A stretch of DNA of 64,000 nt, taken from Terebella lapidaria. Its lineage: Eukaryota; Annelida; Polychaeta; Terebellida; Terebellidae. Shown in pieces: positions 44,826-56,600 of this stretch (its first letter is position 1; each line of letters opens with the position of its first letter). Below the pieces are notes generated by a model. It had not been told where the DNA came from. It did no database searches and saw nothing but the letters and a program-made list of their open reading frames with translations. Location: the NCBI GenBank assembly GCA_949152475.1, contig OX424556.1, positions 56,502,451 to 56,566,450 of the forward strand, given 5' to 3'. Both the position numbers and the translations under genes were made by a program.

Positions 44826-45494
44826 TCAGGTAGGTGGCACCCGATTTAAGAAAAGAATAACTAAGCAATAATTAATGATTACTACCAAGGGTATGATACT
44901 ATAAAGCGGACCTGTGACTTTTTTACATTCCAGCAGCGCTCCTCTGAGGGACCGGAAGAACTTGTGTTCTCCTCGCTGGTTGAGGTGGGTCCCATCCCTA
45001 ACTAGGATGTCGTCCCGCAACTGGACGCGGCCTTTGTGGTTCCGCACCAGGATGGGAACTCGTTGTGCCTTGAAAGTCGCTGATGCGGAATCTAACAAAG
45101 TGTTGATGTTATCAACTTTATCATTGTAAGTCTGGACCTGGTCCCAGGTGGGCAAGAATCTGGAGTTGAGGCTCCGGTAGAATAGCTTGCCGATGACGAC
45201 ACACTGGACGGATGGGTGTTCCAGCAGGCGGCAAGCTAGCCGGATGATGCGATGAGCCACATCTATGTGCTTCTGGTCCTGATGGCCATCGAAGTCATTC
45301 CCCCCTATCTGGAGGAGCACAAAGTCTGGATTGGACTTCACCAAGTCATGGACAGGTGCATCTATGTGGCAGATATGTGCACCTGAACGTGGATGAAGGT
45401 GGACTTGGAAGTCCCGAAGGTTGAAATTTGCGGGGAGGTCGCCCTGGTCGATCTTATTCTTCAAGCGGGAAATGTATGAATGACCCGCAATCAC
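44826..45494 (-). CDS. SGNH/GDSL hydrolase ORF
   Basis: 222 residues. All four SGNH blocks are visible: GHSYI (nucleophile Ser), a Gly-bearing region, LQIGGNDF (the Asn block) and DGTHLN (the Asp/His block). The family hydrolyses esters on varied substrates. A pyrimidine-rich tract ending in CAG just upstream (45507-45526 on the minus strand) reads into the same frame as WKVVIAGHS, so the listed start is probably not the real one and an upstream exon may exist. It could be part of the neighbouring Ngaro-like element or an independent gene. The C-terminal hydrophobic tail (IIPLVVIINYCLVILFL) resembles a membrane segment. Confidence 0.8.
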   Translation of the reverse strand: MIAGHSYISRLKNKIDQGDLPANFNLRDFQVHLHPRSGAHICHIDAPVHDLVKSNPDFVLLQIGGNDFDGHQDQKHIDVAHRIIRLACRLLEHPSVQCVVIGKLFYRSLNSRFLPTWDQVQTYNDKVDNINTLLDSASATFKAQRVPILVRNHKGRVQLRDDILVRDGTHLNQRGEHKFFRSLRGALLECKKVTGPLYSIIPLVVIINYCLVILFLNRVPPT

Positions 45495-45529
45495 TACTTT
45501 CCACTGTGGGGCAGAGAAAGAAATATTAA

Positions 45530-47590
45530 AGCTATGTCCGTGACCAGATTTTGTGAGCAGACTAGATCAACCCGTTGGCCCACGATAGAGGATCCCCGAA
45601 ATGTGTACTGGATAAGAACAAGGGGACTATCGGAGGAGCATATGTACTATTTAGTGGGCAATCTTTTTCTCTGTGATAGTAAGTGACAATGATGTGTTAA
45701 TCAATGGCACAAAATGATACTGCAGATGAAATGAAGATGTATTAACAACTATCATAATCAATTGCCATACCGGATTTTAAGTATGGTAATAAAATTGCCC
45801 ACGTTATTGTACATATAGCCGATTGGTAGTTAGCACCTAAACGATTTTAATACGAAGGAAAAGGTCGGTTGTAGTTAGATTTGGGTGGTCGCCATGATTG
45901 GCATTATCACCCTCGGCAGGGGATCCGATGTAAACAAAACGGGAAAAATCCGGCGAAAACAGCCGTGTACAGAACGAAATGATATCACAAACAAACCTTC
46001 ATGATGTTGTACGCTTCTGGGACAAAACCAGGTGTGGGAAAACACCCAAAACCTGAAGAAATTCTTTCAGTTTTTAGCACGAAAATTCGCTTCCTTGCAT
46101 TCAATTTTGGAGAAAAACTCGAAATGGAGGATCTAGCCTCGTTCTCACCTCAGATAACGGCGTATACCCTGACGGAAACCCCCGAATACCTCCGATGCCC
46201 ATATTTGGGCATCGGCTCTACTCGTTTCCTACCTCGGGTGTTTCCGTACCCCGGCGGGAAAACCCGAATACTTCCGATACCCATATTTGTATTTGGGTCT
46301 AGATCGTTCAAGAATTCCCCCCAACCAAATAAACAGTCGAGAACTCAAACACCCCGAAACTAAAACAACCTGTATTCAACTCAAATTCTTAAAGGAAAGT
46401 AATTTCATTAATTTTTTATATTTCACCTCGCGCTCAGTGTATATGGTGAAGTACTTATCTTACGGAGGAACCTGTTGTGAGGTCTCTATCTAAGATAGTA
46501 ACCTCCCAGAGAGGTATCTATCCTAGATAGGGACCTCTAGATAGGTTTCTATCTTAGATAGGGACCTATGAAAGCAAATTCAAACAACCGATACAGTACA
46601 GTAGTTTATTACATGTTAAACGTCAAATTTCCACCATACACATTCATCACTACAATGTATCATGATTATATTACTCGATGTACATAAACTAATCGTGGAC
46701 AGCTAATCGTTGCGTTTATGGTGCCTGAGTTTAATCCATTGGTCTCAACAGTTTTTGGTTAACATTTTGATATTTGCTTCATGAAATCATCCGCCTTCAA
46801 GAACTCCAGTGAAAACGTATATATCCACAATATTCTTGGAATTCCGTAGGTTTTGATAATAATCCTGCGATATTCCACACATATATATATCCGCAGCTAT
46901 ACCGGAATCCTAGAAAAGCCTCCAGAGATCACGCGTAGCGTAACTTTCCTGCAAACATGAATGGAATATATACAGACACGAATGTTTAATTTTTTCCTTT
47001 GTCTAAATGTAGATTATAGCTATTCAGCATATGTATTATGGCAACAATTTGAACAGAACTTTCACATGGCCATACAATGCGATAGCATATAAGTTAAAAA
47101 AAAAAAAACTTTTACTTACGAGTCGTACGTTGAGTCATGGGAGTCCTGGATCGAACTTTAGAGTCGGTCGTAGTGATTTTACGAGGAACTCTGCCCGTAA
47201 ATACATGTAGATAAATCGTTTTCATTCCCTTACAAATATTGAAATAACGGGAGGTTGAGCATATTTGTTCGCGCAAAAAGCATGATTCAATTCTTTGTAC
47301 ACGGGTAGGCCCTACAGCCCGTCAGATAATACAGAAAGAGAAAATGATAATTTGGTTTTGAATTTAAAGAAATAAATAAGGCCACATGTAGCGCAGGTTA
47401 CTTTTCTTGTAAATTCAATAAGATTAAAAATGTGCCAGACTGATTAAATTTGGTAGGCCTATACATTCAGTGGGCGACTAGTATTAGTAGAGTAAGGTGC
47501 GCTACATGGGCCGAAATATGTCTGGCATATTACTCACCGGTTTAGTAATGTGGTCATTCCCAGGAATAAGGTTCTGCAACTGTATCCAAC
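45530..47590. other. Gene-free stretch with small repeats
   Basis: No gene was recognised. A 40-base block starting GAAACCCCCGAATACCTCCG (about 46176) recurs, altered, about 80 bases later (46256-46300), which explains the 120-residue ORF at 46001-46363. A cluster of TATCTAAGATA palindromes is listed separately. An A-run lies at 47097-47108. Confidence 0.5.
46478..46572. repeat. Three palindromic CTATCTAAGATAG units
   Basis: Three units of about 35 bases, each with CTATC[TC][TA]AGATAG flanked by GAGGT/ACCTC, so small palindromes sit between inverted flanks. This is a local fold-back cluster. Confidence 0.8.
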
Positions 47591-47594
47591 AAAC

Positions 47595-47730
47595 AAGCGC
47601 GTCATAACACGCATTTATATCCGCATGCGGCGTTATCCATGTTGCATTTTTTCATCACGAAAAGTTGATGTCACATAGCTTGCTGTTTCAAAGTGAGTGC
47701 GCCTCTTGTCGCCTTTGCTTTTATAGGGTT
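47595..47730. repeat. Dispersed repeat fragment related to 9790-9905
   Basis: Shares the ordered blocks CGCATTTATATCCGCA, GTTATCCATG, GCGCCTCTTG and TTGCTTTTAT with the earlier copy. Confidence 0.6.
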
Positions 47731-47879
47731 CCATCTGAGCAATACTCACGTTACTAGGGGGATAAAACAACTCAAAGGCACAGTGCGAGTCCACCAGAAA
47801 CATAGCCTAGTCAATTGGAACCATATATACTGTAGCCATAACAACAGAATAAGAAAACGCGGGATATACCACTACAGAC

Positions 47880-47894
47880 GGGGGGGGGGGGGGG
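47880..47894. repeat. G homopolymer of about 15
   Basis: An uninterrupted G run. Its length may be uncertain in any assembly. Confidence 0.9.
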
Positions 47895-48033
47895 TGGCGT
47901 TAGCGACAATTGGATATCACAATATAATAGACACGCTCGAATAATTCTGTGCATGTTGCATCGTATGATCGAGATTGGAAGCCCGATCGAGGGGGTGGGT
48001 GCATGCTCTATGTATGATATGGCCCGCGCTTTC

Positions 48034-48092
48034 GGCTTTCGGTGAGATAGACCCCTCGCGCTTCGCGCTCGGGCTCTATCTGACCGAAAGCC
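48034..48092. repeat. 59-bp hairpin with GC-rich loop
   Basis: Arms GGCTTTCGGT / ACCGAAAGCC and AGATAG / CTATCT enclose the inner palindrome CTCGCGCTTCGCGCTCG. The architecture resembles the hairpins at 22243 and 63167, but the arms are unrelated. Confidence 0.85.
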
Positions 48093-48109
48093 TCAACCTG
48101 GGGCACTAT

Positions 48110-49819
48110 CCTTTACCTCGGTCGGATTGTCATGGTCTGCTTACCACTACCAAAGACTACCAGGAATGCGCTACTTGGACGCGCTACTGCGGTGCTGGTG
48201 GAACAGCCCTCAATACAAAAGCAGTCATCCGAGTAGCTATGTATCAGCTTCTAAAAAAACATTCACAAGGAAATAACTTTCAAAGCTGCGTTCTTAATGT
48301 TTGCTGTCTTCTGAACGCCTGACAAGGGTTGTAACAGCTGACCAGTGTACCAGCGTTTAGAAGTAATGCTTAATTTAAACTCTAACAGCTTCCTATCATC
48401 GTCACATGGACAAAGCGTGTTTGTTCTACGCTAGTTTGGGATAAAGATCACCAGCAAACAGGAAAAGTAAGTGTTCTGATTTAAGGGGCAGCCCGACTGC
48501 TGTGTGACCGACTGCTGTCAGTCAAAATACATATCTGAAAATTCCGAAAATCCTCTCAATGTAACTTCATGAAACTTTCCGAACTATCTTCCTATATCTT
48601 GTAGGAGATCATTATTGTATAATTTGATAAAGATTAACATTTTGATTGCCAACATATGAATGTTAACAATATTTTCTGGTACATTTGCTAAGTATTGATT
48701 CCAAAATTATACTCACTGCAAAATGGGTATCGCGCTATCGCGCCCGAGTTTTTAGATTTTAAAGCTATAATCACTTTTAGAAATGACAAAATTTATCCAT
48801 TTTGCGATAGCTTTATTTTGTCTATAGAATAAGAAATCGTACAGATTTGTGTCTGAAAATGTGCATTACGTGCCTAAATTGAGTTTCCAAATCAAGATTC
48901 AAATTCGGGCCAGTCAATCTCGCATCAATTTTTCCTCAAAGCGGCCCGCATTGCGGGCGAGTTCTATGCACAGTCTGATGACGTCATTGGTATTTGTCTA
49001 GATATCGTGGCAACCGGCAATGTAGGCAGGCCGATCATTCTCTATCCACTGTTTTCATGCACGATTCACGGCAATTTTCTGAGTATCTGTTGTCGAACTG
49101 TGCATATTTCCTACATATTTCCGACTAACTCGAGATGTACTTTCAGGTTTGCGTGACAAACAAGAATGCTAAACTTGGCTGATTTTAAAATTGATTCCAA
49201 CTTTAATATTGAAGCAGATCATGTACGACTGGCAGGACCATTCCCCAGTCGGGCTTCCCAGCAGTTACTTTCACTCTAGTTGTCAATCATTCTAATCATC
49301 GTCACTGAAAGTAACTTTCAATTTCATTTTTAGTCGGCTCCCGAATCGATTCTGAAACGGTAATTGGCCTTACGCCAGACATGGTAGAATACCTTCTCTG
49401 TGAAGCATACACCTCCGACAAACATATCGCTGAACAGCAGTAGCTAATCATAATCCCACCCGACAAACATCTCACCCAATACTGTGGTGTAAGGTTAATT
49501 GGCAGGTGAGAATTGATGGGTCGAAGATTTCGACGACAGCCGCTTCCCCACATAATCCATTCAAAGTGCTCTAGGAACAGACCTATGTATAATTCATGAC
49601 TTTCTCAGCTTTGGTATTTCCATGACTGCCATTAGTATTATCAGACAGATTCTTTTCAAATTCACATAGTCACAGGAAAATTGTAAGAACCCATGATCGC
49701 TTCGCCTTAACATAGAAATTCGTATCTACCCTCTAGGTGAGAACTAGACATTTGCCAAGACATTATAATTTATGGATATTCATGGATTTCTGAATGTTCA
49801 TCTATACAAGTTTTTATTT
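48110..49819. other. Gene-free stretch upstream of the sulfotransferase
   Basis: No ORF or repeat was recognised. It may hold the promoter and a 5' UTR exon of the sulfotransferase gene, but I cannot place either. Confidence 0.4.
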
Positions 49820-49833
49820 TGTTATAATTTCAG
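49815..49833 (+). promoter_or_regulatory. Probable 3' splice site before the sulfotransferase start
   Basis: A T-rich tract ending TAATTTCAG (49825-49833) lies 15 bases before the start codon. It suggests a 5' UTR intron, with the whole coding region in the last exon. Confidence 0.6.
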
Positions 49834-49848
49834 ATTATCCAGTTAACC

Positions 49849-50988
49849 ATGTCACACGAAAGTCGAAACGATACATGCAAAAGCGGTCTGCAAGCAATAC
49901 GCAAAGTAGCGGTCCTAGTCATGCTTCTGGCTTTTCTGGTCTATGTCTCCTTCAAGATTTTGTTGGCGGATATAATAAACCCACTACAAACGCCAGTGAC
50001 TGGTGCCATCCGAGCCCCTCAACCTGCCGAGGACACCATCGGTAGTGCTACAGTTCGCATCTCTGTAAATACGGACGGGATACATGTACCGCCGCACAAG
50101 GTTAAAAAGTCAAAATGCAATTTTACTGCGTTCCAGGAGCAGCTAAGTTTGGACACAGAGGACCCTGTTGTACCAGTGCATTTATTATCCGGATGTACTC
50201 ATGTTTTCAACAACAGAGTTCAAAAAACCGGCAGTAGAACTGTATTGGATATTTTCAAAGGAATGGCAAAACAACATCGTTTCGCTCACATAGCTAAGAT
50301 TGGCGACAAAAATTCAGCTTTCCTAACAAAAAGGCTAATAAATGAGTATATACTTACTTATGCACGAAGATCCAATTACAGATTCATGATCACCAACCAC
50401 ATGTACTACTACAACTTGAGACCATTCTTCCCACACTCGGCAGTGTATATTAATGTGATTCGAGACCCGAGGGAGTGGTTCATTTCTCTATTCAATTTCA
50501 AAAAGTCCATATGGGAGGGTGAAATTGTCAGAAAAATGGGTAACTTAACCTCGTGTGCCGCTGGACTTGGAGGACAGGAGACACTCTGTCACAGGACAGG
50601 TTACAACGATTCTGCTTTATATTATCTGTGTGGATCTGAGGAGGACGTTTGCATGAACCGGTCCCAAGCATCCCTTAACTTGGCGAAACAGCGACTGCAG
50701 AAGGATTACCTTGTTGTGGGACTGTCAGAAATGTTGCCGGAGTATTTCGAGGTGCTGGAATTTTTGATGCCACACATGTTTTCAGGTAGCACAAGGCTTT
50801 ACCAGCAAAGGAAAACGTTTTTGAAAAGTGCAACAAAAACCGAGGTGAAAGAGAAGTTAAACAAACAAAATTACGAGTTATTGAAATCCAAACTACGTCC
50901 AGACTATGAACTTTATGAGGCAGTTTCACTGCGATTCCACAAACTTCTATATGCTGTGCGACATCTACGAAACAAAGCCTCGGCCTGA
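49849..50988 (+). CDS. Uronyl/heparan-sulfate 2-O-sulfotransferase-like enzyme
   Basis: 379 residues. A type II Golgi membrane enzyme by its layout: short cytosolic tail, membrane segment (about 20-40, VAVLVMLLAFLVYVSF), stem, then the sulfotransferase domain. The PAPS 5'-phosphosulfate loop is NNRVQKTGSRT (121-131, Lys126). The 3'-phosphate site is INVIRDPREWFIS (201-213). His184 in ITNHMYYY sits where the HS2ST catalytic His lies. RVQKTGSRT is nearer to uronyl 2-O-sulfotransferase (UST) than to HS2ST. N-glycosylation sites are at 91, 232, 253 and 270. It would add sulfate to uronic acids of glycosaminoglycans. The single coding exon may be ancestral or retroposed. It looks intact. Confidence 0.9.
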   Translation: MSHESRNDTCKSGLQAIRKVAVLVMLLAFLVYVSFKILLADIINPLQTPVTGAIRAPQPAEDTIGSATVRISVNTDGIHVPPHKVKKSKCNFTAFQEQLSLDTEDPVVPVHLLSGCTHVFNNRVQKTGSRTVLDIFKGMAKQHRFAHIAKIGDKNSAFLTKRLINEYILTYARRSNYRFMITNHMYYYNLRPFFPHSAVYINVIRDPREWFISLFNFKKSIWEGEIVRKMGNLTSCAAGLGGQETLCHRTGYNDSALYYLCGSEEDVCMNRSQASLNLAKQRLQKDYLVVGLSEMLPEYFEVLEFLMPHMFSGSTRLYQQRKTFLKSATKTEVKEKLNKQNYELLKSKLRPDYELYEAVSLRFHKLLYAVRHLRNKASA

Positions 50989-51095
50989 CTGACTCTCCCA
51001 GTTATCACAATACTACTAATATACTGGCTGTATGTAATCAGGGCATGATTAAATGATAATTGTTTCATATCGTCCGATTTTCCAAGGGAGACCAT

Positions 51096-51101
51096 ATTAA
51101 A
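51096..51101 (+). terminator. Possible poly(A) signal ATTAAA
   Basis: A variant signal about 108 bases after the sulfotransferase stop codon. It is a weak signal in AT-rich sequence. Confidence 0.4.
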
Positions 51102-51319
51102 ATATTGCCCGTTCAATTTTAGGTTTCGGGACTCATAACTCAAATGCATATTGGCACAGAATTGCATCCACTATTCATCCACATTAACTATCTTTATAAA
51201 CTTATTTCAGACACGGTTGAGAGGTTTCCGCCAGGGTTTACGTCATAAAGAAAATCTTGAGTCGAGTAGTTGTACCGTAAAAAAGTTGGAGTGTGATGAA
51301 TACTTCTTGATCTTCTGTG

Positions 51320-52020
51320 ATCAAGGTCACAGGACAAAATGGCTAATATATCGCTCATTATCGATTTTAAAGCATAGGAATCATTCATGAACATATACAT
51401 GTAGGAAATCATATATACAGATTATTCTCGTGACCTTGAATTTGACCTTTGACCTAAATTTCAAGGTCACAGGACAAAATGACTAATATCTCGCTTATTA
51501 TTGACTTAACAGCTCAGGAATCAATTGTGAACATATAGAAAATGATATATGCTAAATATTGCCATGACCTTGAATTTGACCTTTTACCTCATTTTCAAGG
51601 TCAAAGGACAATTGGCTAATATCTTGCTTCTCTATTGAATTTATAGCTTGGGAACCAATTGTGGACATATAGGAAATGATATACACTGAATATTTTGACC
51701 TTGACTGTGACCTCGCCCTTATTTTCAAGGTCAGAGCACGAAATGGCTATTATCTTACTTATTATCGATTTTACAGCCCAGGAATCAATTGTGGACATAT
51801 GGGAAATGATATATGCTGAATAATCTCATGAAATTGAACTTGACCTTTGACCTCATTTTCAAGGTCAGATCACAAAATGGCTAATACATGTATCTCACTT
51901 AACAGTTTAGGAATCGATTGTGGACATACTAGAAATGATATATGCTGAATATTCTCGTGACCTTGAATTGACTAATGACCTTATCTCCAAGATCACGGGA
52001 CAAAAAGATAATATCTAAAG
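51320..52020 (+). repeat. 130-bp tandem repeat with nuclear-receptor-like half sites, about 6 copies
   Basis: The same family and orientation as 8360-8840. TCAAGGTCA-type sites recur near 51322, 51464, 51594, 51724, 51859 and 51986 (spacing 127-142). Several units carry an exact TGACCTTTGACCT, the complement of AGGTCA-A-AGGTCA. It sits between the sulfotransferase and MS4A-like genes. Confidence 0.85.
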
Positions 52021-52029
52021 TATATATTG

Positions 52030-53640
52030 TCCGGTAACTTCTCTTAGCCCTTGGGCTAATATTGTGTACACAGAACTTTACTTTCTTGCCAAAACGAAGC
52101 GAAAAATCCCCCTGGCGGTCAGACTGAGGAATTACTACATTTGCGTTTTCATGAATGAATCTCTGTGACCAAACCGCCACTTTATGAATGGAAATACGTT
52201 CAACTTTCAGTCTCACCGCGATTCAATTTCCGCGTCCGTTTTGGCCTGAGTGGATTATATATCTTGATATATATATAGAAAATCTTTGCTATAGTCTAGT
52301 ATCAAAATCTGGAACGTACACGAACGTGTGTATAGGGTCTGTAAGCGAGATTTGAAACGTCACGTTGTTTTGCGTTATTTCGTAATTTTGGGACCATTCG
52401 AATTTCCGGCCAAATTTTCGGCCCAATCATGTAATTTGGATACACGCGGTTTTACACTATATAAGAGCAATTTATCGGAAATACAAAAGAAACCCACTTC
52501 ACAAATTTCAACAGATACTAGTTGGCATGAGCTGGTCTATTTAGAGTTTCATCGAAAATTTCCTGCTCAATACAGAGCGTGAATATACTGTTTGTATATC
52601 CTGATAAAAGGTGATATTAATTGTGTCAAACTGTAGTAGTATACTACTCATTCACAGTTTCGTGGGCCGCATGTATTGTTGTGTATTTTTGGCACCATTT
52701 ATAACATAACATCACCAATAAAATTTAATCAATTCATGGGGAAAAAAATCACACTATAAAACACTATGTAAATAGGAGGCAATTTGAGTCATTCAAATCA
52801 TATCTATCGTGCTATATTCAACACAAATAAGTAACGAAGAGCCATTTTATGGAACATAAAAAAAGGTTTATTATTTGATTCGAAATCATCTTTTCCCACG
52901 GTGCTTCTGAACCCACGGAAATCCGGCAAAAATGACCACGTGGCATTGTTTGGACCCGGAAGTAGTAGATTACGTACCCATTTACGTTATTTGACGACAT
53001 AAGACGAACGAGACCAGCCTTGAGTTCAGTGAACAAAACGTTCTGTGGCGCTACAGGACGGAAGTAGTATTTTCTATTGTTTTTGCATAGCAACTAGGGG
53101 GCAACGGCGAACGTTTGCAGAGCGCTCGCTGTCACTGAACGCAAGGCAGATATTCTACACTCTCTGACGAGACTTACAGAGCCTATGGGGTTCCTGTTCG
53201 CCACCAGGATCGCCACCATGTAATTCGGGTATAGATATACCATAGAAACAGTCTACTGTGCCAAATACATACAAAAACGTAATAATGTTACATTAACGTT
53301 TGTCATGTTTGTTTTTACATAATGCAGACAATGGACATGACGTTTTTTGTACTTCCTGGGCATAATAGACTGTTTTAGAGCCCCAAAAGCACATGGCATC
53401 AGCAGGTACCCCATTCCTTATCCCGCTTGTTGTCGTCTTTACGACGTCACCGAACTGTTCGTTGACGTCACAAAGGCGATAACGTTAGAGACTACGGCCT
53501 TTACGTTGCACCAGTTTTATGCAGTCAGCGCATGCGATGTTTTCTTCCCCTGAATTTTCAAGTAGGATCTATGTGATGTTAGAACGTAGACATAGTTAGA
53601 TTGCACACGTGTAGGTCTCATTGGATTTTCTAAAAGCACA
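52030..53640. other. Gene-free stretch upstream of the MS4A-like gene
   Basis: No recognised element or gene. It may include the promoter and any upstream untranslated exon of the gene that starts at 53651. Short ORFs (52328, 52818 on the minus strand, 53347) have no support. Confidence 0.4.
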
Positions 53641-53650
53641 CAGCTGTCTG

Positions 53651-56600
53651 ATGAGCGGAAATCCGCACACTGGACAGATTATGGGCCCTGCTACCCACCC
53701 GATCTACCCCGGCCTTGGCCCTGGTCCTGGCTCTGGCCCTGGTCAGGTGGCGTACAGCCCTACCCCAACTCAGTACCGTGTCCAGGACAGACCACCGCCC
53801 GCCCGCTACGAGGACTTCAAAGCGTCGGCGGCGCGGAGGATTGGCATCGCACAGCTGACGAGCTCGTCCTTCGCCTTCGTATTCAATACAATCGCGCTGT
53901 ATATGCAGAACTCGCTACTGCGCCAAGCCTATAGTGAGGATGACTCCAGTGATGAAAGCTATGGATACTATGATTGGCAGGTCACTGGCGGTTTCTACGT
54001 CGGATCCGGGTATTGGTGCAACCTCTTCGTAAGTAGGCCTAGGCCACCGTAGTTTGAATGGTAGCATAGGCCTATATCTGAGCAAACATCTTAGGCCGAT
54101 TGAGTGATTTATTTGTGTGCACTGAGTATGATACTGAGGAGCCTGTTTTAATGGATCTTCCCCTCCGGATGTGATGGTCGCTGGCAGGTCTGTGTGTCCG
54201 GGATCATCACGCTGGCTGCGGCCAAGACTCGAGGCCGGCGTGTGGTGATGGCCAGTCTCGTCATGGCTCTGATCGCCAGCATCTTCGCCTTCATCATGCT
54301 CAACATGGCGTGCTGGGCGCTCGTCCACGACTGTGAGCGACTGGGGACGGACTTCACCTACACAATAACACACATGCGCCTGGAAAATGGGACGTTCAGT
54401 AGTGAGGAGGAGACACGGTCGGCCGACTGGGCCAGGAGCCCTGCCATGGTGGGCACACGTGGCGGGAAATCTGTCTTTGTAATAGCTGGTTTACACGATC
54501 AAACTACTTCAAGCTTTCTACTTCAAACTCCTAAAACGTGAGTTTGAAATAGTTTGATGGTGGGTGTTTACACGATCAAACTCGTTACGTCAAACTACTT
54601 CAAACTACATCAAACTCTTTCATCAAACTCCGGCTTACTCGGTCAAACTTCTTACTTCAATCTCCTTCAAACTACTTCAAACTCCATCAAAAATTTCATT
54701 TCACGTTAATTTCTGATACTTCTTTCGTTAAAAGCTGCATTAAAAATGAACGACTGTGTTATATACTTCAATGTCACGAGTTTCAAAGTGAAAATTATGC
54801 TTTTCCTAAATATGATATGGACGCGAGCGTCAATGGTTTGATTGAGTTTGATCAAACTTTGTGGTGGAGTTTGAAGTATTTTGAAGTAGTTTGATGTAGT
54901 TTGAAATATCGGTTTACACGATCAAACTTGGCGTCAAACTCCAAAGTTTGAAGAAGTTTGAAGTAAAAGTTTGAAGTAGTTTGATCGTGTAAACCAGGCT
55001 TAATAGTAATGAGGAGGAGACACGGTCGGCCGACTGGGCCAGGAGACCTGCCATGGTAGGCACACGTGACGGGAAATCTGTCTTTGTAATAGTAATGAGG
55101 AGGAGACACGCTCTGCCGACTGGGCAAGGAGCCCTGCCATGGTAGGCACACGTGACGGGAAATCTGTCTTTGTAATAGTAATGAGGAGGAGACACGCTCT
55201 GCCGACTGGGCAAGGAGCCCTGCCATGGTAGGCACACGTGACGGGAAATCTGTCTTTGTAATAGTAATGAGGAGGAGACACGCTCTGCCGACTGGGCAAG
55301 GAGCCCTGCCATGGTAGGAACATGTGGCGAGAAATCTGTCTTTGTAGTAGTAATGAGGCGGAGACACTGTCGGCCGACTGGGCCAGGAACCCTGCCATGG
55401 TAGGTACACGTGATGGGGAATCTGCCTTTGTAGTAGTAATGAGGCGGAGACATGGTTGGCCAACTGGGCCAGGAGCCCTGCCATGGTAGGCACACGTGAT
55501 GGGGAATCTGTCTTTGCAGTAGTAATGAGGTGGAGACACGGTCGGCCGACTGGGCCAGAAGCCCTGCCATGGTAGGCACATGTGGCGAGAAATCTGTCTT
55601 TGTAGTAGTAATGAGGCGGAGACACGGTCGGCCGACTGGGTCAGGAGGCCTGCCATGGTAGGCACACGTGACGGTGAATCTGTCTTTGCAGTAGTAATGA
55701 GGTGGAGACACGGTCGGCCGACTGGGCCAGAAGCCCTGCCATGGTAGGCACATGTGGCGAGAAATCTGTCTTTGTAGTAGTAATGAGGCGGAGACACTGT
55801 CGGCCGACTGGGCCAGGAATCCTGCCATGGTAGGCACACGTGATGGGGAATCTGTCTTTGTAGTAGTAATCAGGCGGAGACACGGTCGGCCGACTGGGCC
55901 AGGAGCCCTGCCATGGTAGGCACACGTGACGGTGAATCTGTCTTTGCAGTAGTAATGAGGTGGAGACACGGTCGGCCGACTGGGCCAGGAGCCCTGCCAT
56001 GGTAGGCACACGTGACGGTGAATCTGTCTTTGTAGTAGTAATAAGGCGGGGACACGGTCGGCCGACTGGGTCAGGAGGCCTGCCATGGTAGGCACACGTG
56101 ACGGGGATTCTGTCTTTGTAGTAGTAATGAGGAGGAAACACGGTCGGCCGACTGGGCCAGGAGCCCTGCCATGGTAGGCACACGTGACGGTGAATCTGTC
56201 TTTGTAATAGTAATGAGGAGGAGTCACGGTCGGCCCACTGGGCCAGGAGCCCTGCCATGGTAGGCACACGTGACGGGAAATCTGTCTTTGCAGTAGTAAT
56301 GAGGTGGAGACATGGTCGGCCGACTGGGCCAGAAGCCCTGCCATGGTAGGTACATGTGATGGGGAATCTGTCTTTGTAATAGTAATGAGGCGGAGACACG
56401 GTCGGCCGACTGGGCCAGGAGCCCTGCCATGGTAGGCACACGTGACGGGAAATCTGTCTTTGTAATAGTAATGAGGCGGAGACACGGTCGGCCGACTGAG
56501 CCAAGAGCCCTGCCATGGTAGGCACACGTGACGGGGAATCTGTCTTTGTAATAGTAATGAGGAGGAAACACGGTCGGCCGACTGGGCCAGGAGCCCTGCC

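Larger units (their letters stand above)
40051..45494 (-). mobile_element. DIRS/Ngaro-like tyrosine-recombinase retrotransposon, broken
   Basis: In minus-strand order: an SGNH hydrolase ORF, a repeat-rich leader, a Gag-like ORF, a reverse transcriptase/RNase H region and a tyrosine recombinase. Gag, DIRS-type RT-RH and recombinase together define the tyrosine-recombinase retrotransposons. SGNH hydrolases are known companions of the Ngaro branch, though usually I would expect them elsewhere in the element. The assignment of the SGNH ORF to this element is an inference from adjacency and strand. The element looks broken, with a small number of breaks; its ends were not found. Confidence 0.8.

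Noticed and set aside
46001-46363. 120-residue ORF
   Set aside because: It spans a duplicated 40-base block and has no recognisable domain; a chance ORF is more likely.
52328-53553. Short ORFs on both strands upstream of the MS4A-like gene
   Set aside because: They overlap or are short, with no domain, splice pattern or repeat-independent support.
53621-53650. Ten extra residues before the MS4A-like start
   Set aside because: The frame is open but begins with TTG; the first ATG is at 53651, giving a better supported start.
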